Shown here piece by piece: positions 41,671 to 45,440 of a stretch of DNA of 45,440 nucleotides. The stretch is from assembly GCF_000226215.1 (NCBI RefSeq), contig NZ_AGFF01000002.1, positions 1 to 45,440 on the forward strand, given 5' to 3'. The notes under the pieces are model-generated. The model worked only from the letters and a program-made list of their open reading frames with translations, searched no databases and was not told the DNA's origin. This DNA comes from Dietzia alimentaria 72. Lineage in GTDB: Bacteria; Actinomycetota; Actinomycetes; Mycobacteriales; Mycobacteriaceae. Each line of letters opens with the position of its first letter. The first letter of the stretch is position 1. The position numbers were made by a program, and so were the translations under genes.

Positions 41671-43167
41671 TCACAACTTTCCCTGGACGTTGGCGAGCAT
41701 CCACTTGACGATCTTGATGTCGCGCGGCTTGCGGGTCATGGTCATGAGATTGAGCGGGGACGGGAACCTCTGCGCGGTGATGGCCTTGGGGCGGGCGAAC
41801 TCGCGCAGCCCGTCAGCTCCGTGGATGCGGCCGAAGCCCGAGTCGCCCGAGCCGCCGAACGGCAACGCGGGGATGCCCGCAAAAGCGAGGAACGAGTTGA
41901 CGGACACCATGCCCACGTCGAGGGTTCCGGCCAGGGCCAGGCCCCGCTTTTTGTTGCCCGTGAAGATGGACCCGCCGAGTCCGTAACTGCCGGCATTAGC
42001 CCTCTCCACGGCCTCCTCGAGGTCAGCGACCGGGTTGATGACAACGGTCGGCCCGAACGTCTCCTCGGTGATCGCGGTGGAATCCTCGGGGACGTCCACC
42101 AGGACCACCGGCTCGACGACCCGCTCGCCCACCGACTCCTCCCCTCCGAGGACCGCCTTCCCACCACGGGCGATCGCGTCTTTGACGTGTCGGCGGATGA
42201 TGTCGACCTGCGCCGGCAGCGTCATGGGCCCGTAGCTGGAGGAGGTGCTGTTACCCGGGGTCAGGGCTCGAACCCGTGCCGTGAACTTGTTGACGAACGC
42301 CTCGTGGACATCCCGGTGGACGTAGATCCTCTCAACGCCGGCACAGGTCTGACCCGCGTTGCCCATCGCACCGAACACCGCCTGCTCGGCGGCCGCGTCG
42401 AGATCTGCATCCCTATCGATGAGGAGGGCGTCCTTGCCGCCGCCCTCGATGACGACGGGGGTGAGCGTCTCCGCACAGGCCGCCATGACCTTACGGCCCG
42501 TCGCCGCGGAGCCGGTGAACGCGAGCTTGTCGACGCCCGCCTTGCACAGGGCGTTCCCGGTCGAACCGTCCCCGGTGATGGTCTGGATGAGCGGCTGGGA
42601 GGCGCCGAGGGAGTCCCACACCTCCGCCAGCCAGACGCCCACACCCGGCGTGAGCTCGCTGGGTTTGAACACGACCGCGTTGCCCGCTGCCATGGCGTAG
42701 GACAGCGTGCCCATCGGGGTGAACACCGGGTAATTCCACGGTCCGATCGCGCCGACCACGCCGTAGGGCTGGTATTCGACATAGGCCGCCTGGTTGCCCA
42801 TGAGGAGACCGGCCGAGACGGGACGACGACGAAGAACGCGGTCTGCGTTCTTGGCAGCCCACTCCAGATGGCTCACAGCGAGCATGATCTCGAGCGTCGC
42901 GTCCTCGTCCGGCTTACCGGTCTCGGCCGATATCAGGGAGGCCAACTCCGGGGCCCGCGCTGAGATCGCCCGCTTGTACTCCAGCAGCCACTCGCGGCGC
43001 CCCCGCGGGCCCTGACCTGCCCACCAGCGGGCCGCAGCACGGGCGCGCTCCACGGCCAGCGCGACCTCCTCGCGACCGGCGATCGGGTACTCGGCGAGGA
43101 CCGTGCCGTCGCGGGGGTCCAGGCTCGCGAACGTCGGTCCGGTCTTGCCGGGCTCTGTGGTCGTCAT
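41671..43167 (-). CDS. NAD(P)-dependent aldehyde dehydrogenase
   Basis: 498 residues. Catalytic Cys275 is in GNAGQTCAGVERIYV and the general base Glu241 in VIEGGGKDAL; the usual ELGGK is EGGGK here. The cofactor region 'GVVGAIGPWNYPVFTPMG' and 'KPSELTPGVGVW' match long-chain or succinate-semialdehyde-like dehydrogenases. The C-terminal segment is hydrophobic and basic (MTRKPRDIKIVKWMLANVQGKL), perhaps membrane associating. First gene of the minus-strand operon, six bases before the oxygenase. It oxidises an aldehyde to the acid used by the acyl-CoA synthetase, by inference. Confidence 0.92.
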   Translation of the reverse strand: MTTTEPGKTGPTFASLDPRDGTVLAEYPIAGREEVALAVERARAAARWWAGQGPRGRREWLLEYKRAISARAPELASLISAETGKPDEDATLEIMLAVSHLEWAAKNADRVLRRRPVSAGLLMGNQAAYVEYQPYGVVGAIGPWNYPVFTPMGTLSYAMAAGNAVVFKPSELTPGVGVWLAEVWDSLGASQPLIQTITGDGSTGNALCKAGVDKLAFTGSAATGRKVMAACAETLTPVVIEGGGKDALLIDRDADLDAAAEQAVFGAMGNAGQTCAGVERIYVHRDVHEAFVNKFTARVRALTPGNSTSSSYGPMTLPAQVDIIRRHVKDAIARGGKAVLGGEESVGERVVEPVVLVDVPEDSTAITEETFGPTVVINPVADLEEAVERANAGSYGLGGSIFTGNKKRGLALAGTLDVGMVSVNSFLAFAGIPALPFGGSGDSGFGRIHGADGLREFARPKAITAQRFPSPLNLMTMTRKPRDIKIVKWMLANVQGKL

Positions 43168-43213
43168 CTGGAGTCCTCTCGGTTCCGATCACATATATCT
43201 GATGTAGCGTGGC

Positions 43214-43227
43214 GTGATACGCATCAC
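43214..43227. promoter_or_regulatory. Inverted repeat in the divergent ALDH/acyl-CoA dehydrogenase promoter region
   Basis: GTGAT-ACGC-ATCAC has perfect 5-bp arms and lies in the middle of the 136-base divergent gap (43168-43303). The neighbouring CATATATCTGATGTAG (43191-43206) is the only AT-rich part and may hold the minus-strand promoter. A dimeric regulator such as the nearby GntR protein could control both operons here. Confidence 0.4.
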
Positions 43228-43303
43228 AGTAGACCAGTGTGCACTCCCCTGACGCCGAGTTGCCGATGCCCGCACAACCACCCACAGAAAACCGAGGCCA
43301 GAA

Positions 43304-44446
43304 GTGTTCGACATCCTCACCGAAGAGCAGCGTGACTTCGCCAAATCCATCGATGACTTCTGTGCCCGTGAGGTCGGCAGCGTCGAGAAGCGCCGGGATC
43401 TCACCACGGAGGGCGGGACCCACTCACCGGAGATCTACGCCAAGATGGCCGAACTCGGGTGGCTGGGGCTGACCGTCCCCGAGGAGTACGGGGGCTCCGA
43501 CGCCGGCGCCGTGGAACTGTGCCTGCTGCTCGAGCACTCGCTGCGTGGCCTGGCCCCCATCGGTGGCATCGGCCCCACCCTCATCACGGCCGCAGCGTTC
43601 CAGAAGTTCGGGACGGAGGAGCAGCGCAAGCGCGCCCTTGAACTGGTCGTCAGCGGAGGCACCCTGTCCATCTCGATGTCTGAACCGGGCGCGGGCTCCG
43701 ATGTCGCCGCCCTGCGGTGCAAGGCCGAGCGCGACGGCGACAACTGGGTGATCAACGGCCAGAAGACCTGGTGCTCCAACGCGCACTTCGCGGACCGGAT
43801 CCTGCTCGTCGCGCGTACCGACTCGTCCGGCAAGAAGCACGAGGGCATCACCATGTTCGACGTGCCCGCCGACATCGAGGGTCTGCAGATCACCGGGATC
43901 GAGACCATGGGTGGCAAAGAGGTCAACGATCTCTACTTCACTGACGTCCGGCTCCCCGCCGACGCCGTGGTGGGCGAGGTCGGTGGCGGCTGGGGGCAGC
44001 TGATGACCGGCCTCAACATCGAGCGACTCATCCTCGCCGCCATGCAGCTCGGCATAGCCCAGCGCGCGTTTGACGACTGCCTCGCGTTCATCAAGGAACG
44101 CGAACAGTTCGGTCGCCCCGTCGGTACCTTCCAGGTCATCCGCCATCGGATGGCCGACCTGGCCACCGAGATCGAGGCCACCCGCCTGCTCGTCTACGCG
44201 GTCGCCAAGAAGGTCGACGAGTCCGACCCCGGTGCCCTGTTCCCGCGCGAGGCATCCATGGCCAAGCTCAAGGCGTCGGAATTGAGCAAGCGAGTGACGC
44301 TCGAGTGCATGCAATCCATGGGCGGGTACGGGTACGCCACCGAGTACGGGATGGAACGCCTCGTCCGCCAGGCCGTGGTCTCCACCATCTACGGCGGCAC
44401 CAATGAGGTCCAGCGCGACATCATCGGCAAGACGCTCGGGCTGTAA
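43304..44446 (+). CDS. Acyl-CoA dehydrogenase
   Basis: 380 residues from a GTG at 43304 with CCGAGG upstream. FAD-binding and substrate motifs: 'LSISMSEPGAGSDVAALRCKAERDGDNWVINGQKTWCSNA', all in the middle third, and 'LECMQSMGGYGYATEYGMERLVRQ'. The C-terminal loop reads YGGTNEVQRD: the Glu of the YEGT motif used by medium-chain enzymes is Gly. The base is more likely Glu240 in LNIERLILA, the position used in isovaleryl-CoA and long-chain dehydrogenases. It introduces the alpha-beta double bond in the acyl-CoA. It diverges from the ALDH operon. Confidence 0.93.
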   Translation: MFDILTEEQRDFAKSIDDFCAREVGSVEKRRDLTTEGGTHSPEIYAKMAELGWLGLTVPEEYGGSDAGAVELCLLLEHSLRGLAPIGGIGPTLITAAAFQKFGTEEQRKRALELVVSGGTLSISMSEPGAGSDVAALRCKAERDGDNWVINGQKTWCSNAHFADRILLVARTDSSGKKHEGITMFDVPADIEGLQITGIETMGGKEVNDLYFTDVRLPADAVVGEVGGGWGQLMTGLNIERLILAAMQLGIAQRAFDDCLAFIKEREQFGRPVGTFQVIRHRMADLATEIEATRLLVYAVAKKVDESDPGALFPREASMAKLKASELSKRVTLECMQSMGGYGYATEYGMERLVRQAVVSTIYGGTNEVQRDIIGKTLGL

Positions 44447-44470
44447 CCGCGGCCTCGAACCCGTCGGCCG

Positions 44471-44494
44471 CGAGCCCGTCAGCCGGCGGGCTCG
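44471..44494 (+). terminator. GC hairpin after the acyl-CoA dehydrogenase gene
   Basis: CGAGCCCG (44471-44478) and CGGGCTCG (44487-44494) form a perfect 8-bp stem with an 8-base loop, 25 bases past the stop. No T-tract. It may separate this gene from the luciferase-like oxidoreductase gene 46 bases further on. Confidence 0.6.
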
Positions 44495-44539
44495 CCCGAG
44501 TGGATGCGCACCACGGCGCGACGCCCCACAATGGGGCGC

Positions 44540-45340
44540 ATGAGCTCTACCTCCGAACGCCCGGCCCGCATTGCCGTCCAGCTCCAACCGCAGCACGCCC
44601 CCGACTACGCGCTGATCCGCGACGCCGTGCGCAGGTCAGAAGACGCGGGCGTCGACGTGGTCTTCAACTGGGATCACTTCTTCCCGCTCTACGGGGACCC
44701 CGACGGCGCCCACTTCGAGTGCTGGACAATGCTGGCCGCCTGGGCCGAGCAGACCGAGCGTGTCGAGATCGGCGCGCTCGTCACCTGTAACACCTATCGA
44801 AACGCCGACCTGCTGGCCGACATGGCCCGGACCGTCGACCACATCTCGGGCGGGCGGCTGATCCTCGGGCTGGGGGGCGGGTGGTTCGAGCGGGACTACG
44901 TCGGGTACGGATATCCGTTCGGCACTAAAGGCTCCCGCCTCGACGACCTCGGCCACTCCTTGGAGCGGATCGAGCAACGATTCGCCAAGCTCACGCCCGC
45001 CCCGACGCGGGATATACCCGTGCTCCTCGGCGGCGGTGGCGAGAAGAAGACGCTGCGGCATGTGGCCCGTCACGCCGACATCTGGCACTCGTTCATGGAT
45101 GTGGAGACCTACCGCCACAAGTCGGCTGTGCTCGCGCAGCACTGTGCGGACGTGGGCCGAGACCCGAACGAGATCGAGCGCTCGACCGAACTCGGTGGCG
45201 CCGAGTCCGCCGACGACGCCCGGCGCAAGGCTGATGCCCTCCACGCGGAGGGTGTCAGCCTGTTCACCGTGGGCGTGAATGGCCCCGACTACCCGCTCGA
45301 CCTGGTCAGGTCGCTCGTGGCGTGGCGCGACGGCCGCTGA
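44540..45340 (+). CDS. LLM-class (luciferase-like) F420-dependent oxidoreductase
   Basis: 266 residues from the ATG at 44540; in-frame ATGs at 44531 and 44504 are alternatives, and none has a strong ribosome-binding site. The TIM-barrel pattern of the luciferase-like family is clear: 'RIAVQLQPQHAPDYALIRDAVRRSEDAGVDVVFNWDHFFPL', with 'IEIGALVTCNTYRNADLLADMARTVDHISGGRLILGLGGGW' style strands and 'PVLLGGGGEKKTLRHVARHADIWHS'. In actinobacteria these mostly use F420. The substrate is unknown. It is the last complete gene of the window and may belong to the catabolic island. Confidence 0.88.
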   Translation: MSSTSERPARIAVQLQPQHAPDYALIRDAVRRSEDAGVDVVFNWDHFFPLYGDPDGAHFECWTMLAAWAEQTERVEIGALVTCNTYRNADLLADMARTVDHISGGRLILGLGGGWFERDYVGYGYPFGTKGSRLDDLGHSLERIEQRFAKLTPAPTRDIPVLLGGGGEKKTLRHVARHADIWHSFMDVETYRHKSAVLAQHCADVGRDPNEIERSTELGGAESADDARRKADALHAEGVSLFTVGVNGPDYPLDLVRSLVAWRDGR

Positions 45341-45380
45341 ACTTCCGCGCGGAGCCCCCGCCACAGCAGCTGCACGCCCC

Positions 45381-45440
45381 CGCTCGCCGCAGCCCCGGCC
45401 GCCGCTCGCCGCAGCCCCGGCCGCCGCTCGCCGCAGCCCC
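45381..45440. repeat. 22-bp tandem repeat running off the right edge
   Basis: The unit CGCTCGCCGCAGCCCCGGCC plus GC repeats with a 22-base period at 45381-45402 and 45403-45424, and a third copy is cut by the window end (45425-45440). No gene is seen in the last 100 bases. Confidence 0.85.

Noticed and set aside
40585-42963. A 792-codon plus-strand open frame
   Set aside because: Antisense to the oxygenase and aldehyde dehydrogenase genes; Arg/His/Asp-rich shadow translation.

Overview
The window is high-GC DNA with dense, often overlapping genes, ATG/GTG/TTG starts and good Shine-Dalgarno sites. It reads as chromosomal DNA of a mycolate-type actinobacterium (Mycobacteriales/Corynebacteriales). 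The order dnaB - rplI - ssb - rpsF ... GT87 mannosyltransferase - PBP1A - DUF5318 - padR - ino1 is, in reverse, the block Rv0058-Rv0046c of Mycobacterium tuberculosis. rpsR is missing between ssb and rplI, as I recall for Corynebacterium-like genomes. With the catabolic genes on the right this suggests Dietzia or a close relative; the genus is an inference only.

Left part (1-19867). An AlbA_2/Schlafen-type protein is cut by the left edge. The replication/ribosomal operon follows on the minus strand. DnaB carries a 143-residue mini-intein in its P-loop with the hallmarks of a class 3 intein. The dnaB-rplI gap holds seven DnaA-box-like 9-mers. Between rpsF and the cell-wall genes, where M. tuberculosis has only small genes, sit a stand-alone LuxR-type HTH protein and a divergent 1278-residue HTH-STAND NTPase-WD40 protein with one membrane segment. 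Then come the cell-envelope genes (small membrane protein, GT87 mannosyltransferase, PBP1A, DUF5318). A padR-ino1 operon, a lipoprotein, a HemK2-type methyltransferase and a CDGSH iron-sulfur protein follow on the plus strand, facing a haem-oxygenase-like iron enzyme and a membrane protein.

Middle part (19868-29746) is a complete selenocysteine locus. The molybdenum formate dehydrogenase catalytic subunit is read through an in-frame TGA (Sec206), with a SECIS-like hairpin directly after it. It is followed by fdhB (four 4Fe-4S clusters) and an NrfD-type membrane subunit. Facing this operon are tRNA-Sec - selA - selB on the minus strand, and selD diverges from tRNA-Sec. All four parts needed to make and insert selenocysteine therefore lie next to the one selenoprotein that needs them. 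The FDH accessory genes fdhD/fdhE and the molybdenum cofactor genes are not in the window.

Right part (29747-45440). A repeat-rich intergenic stretch leads to a translationally coupled minus-strand operon: a GCS2/ATP-grasp fusion ligase, an S9 prolyl oligopeptidase-like enzyme and an M20 amidohydrolase. After a lone enoyl-CoA hydratase comes a second repeat-rich stretch and then a catabolic island. This island has a FadR-type GntR regulator facing an operon of aldehyde dehydrogenase - MpaB/DUF2236 oxygenase - PaaG-like crotonase - acyl-CoA synthetase, with a divergent acyl-CoA dehydrogenase and an F420-type luciferase-like oxidoreductase. Together these look like a pathway that oxidatively attacks an unsaturated or isoprenoid-like chain to an aldehyde, oxidises it to an acid, activates it with CoA and feeds it to beta-oxidation. 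The substrate is unknown.
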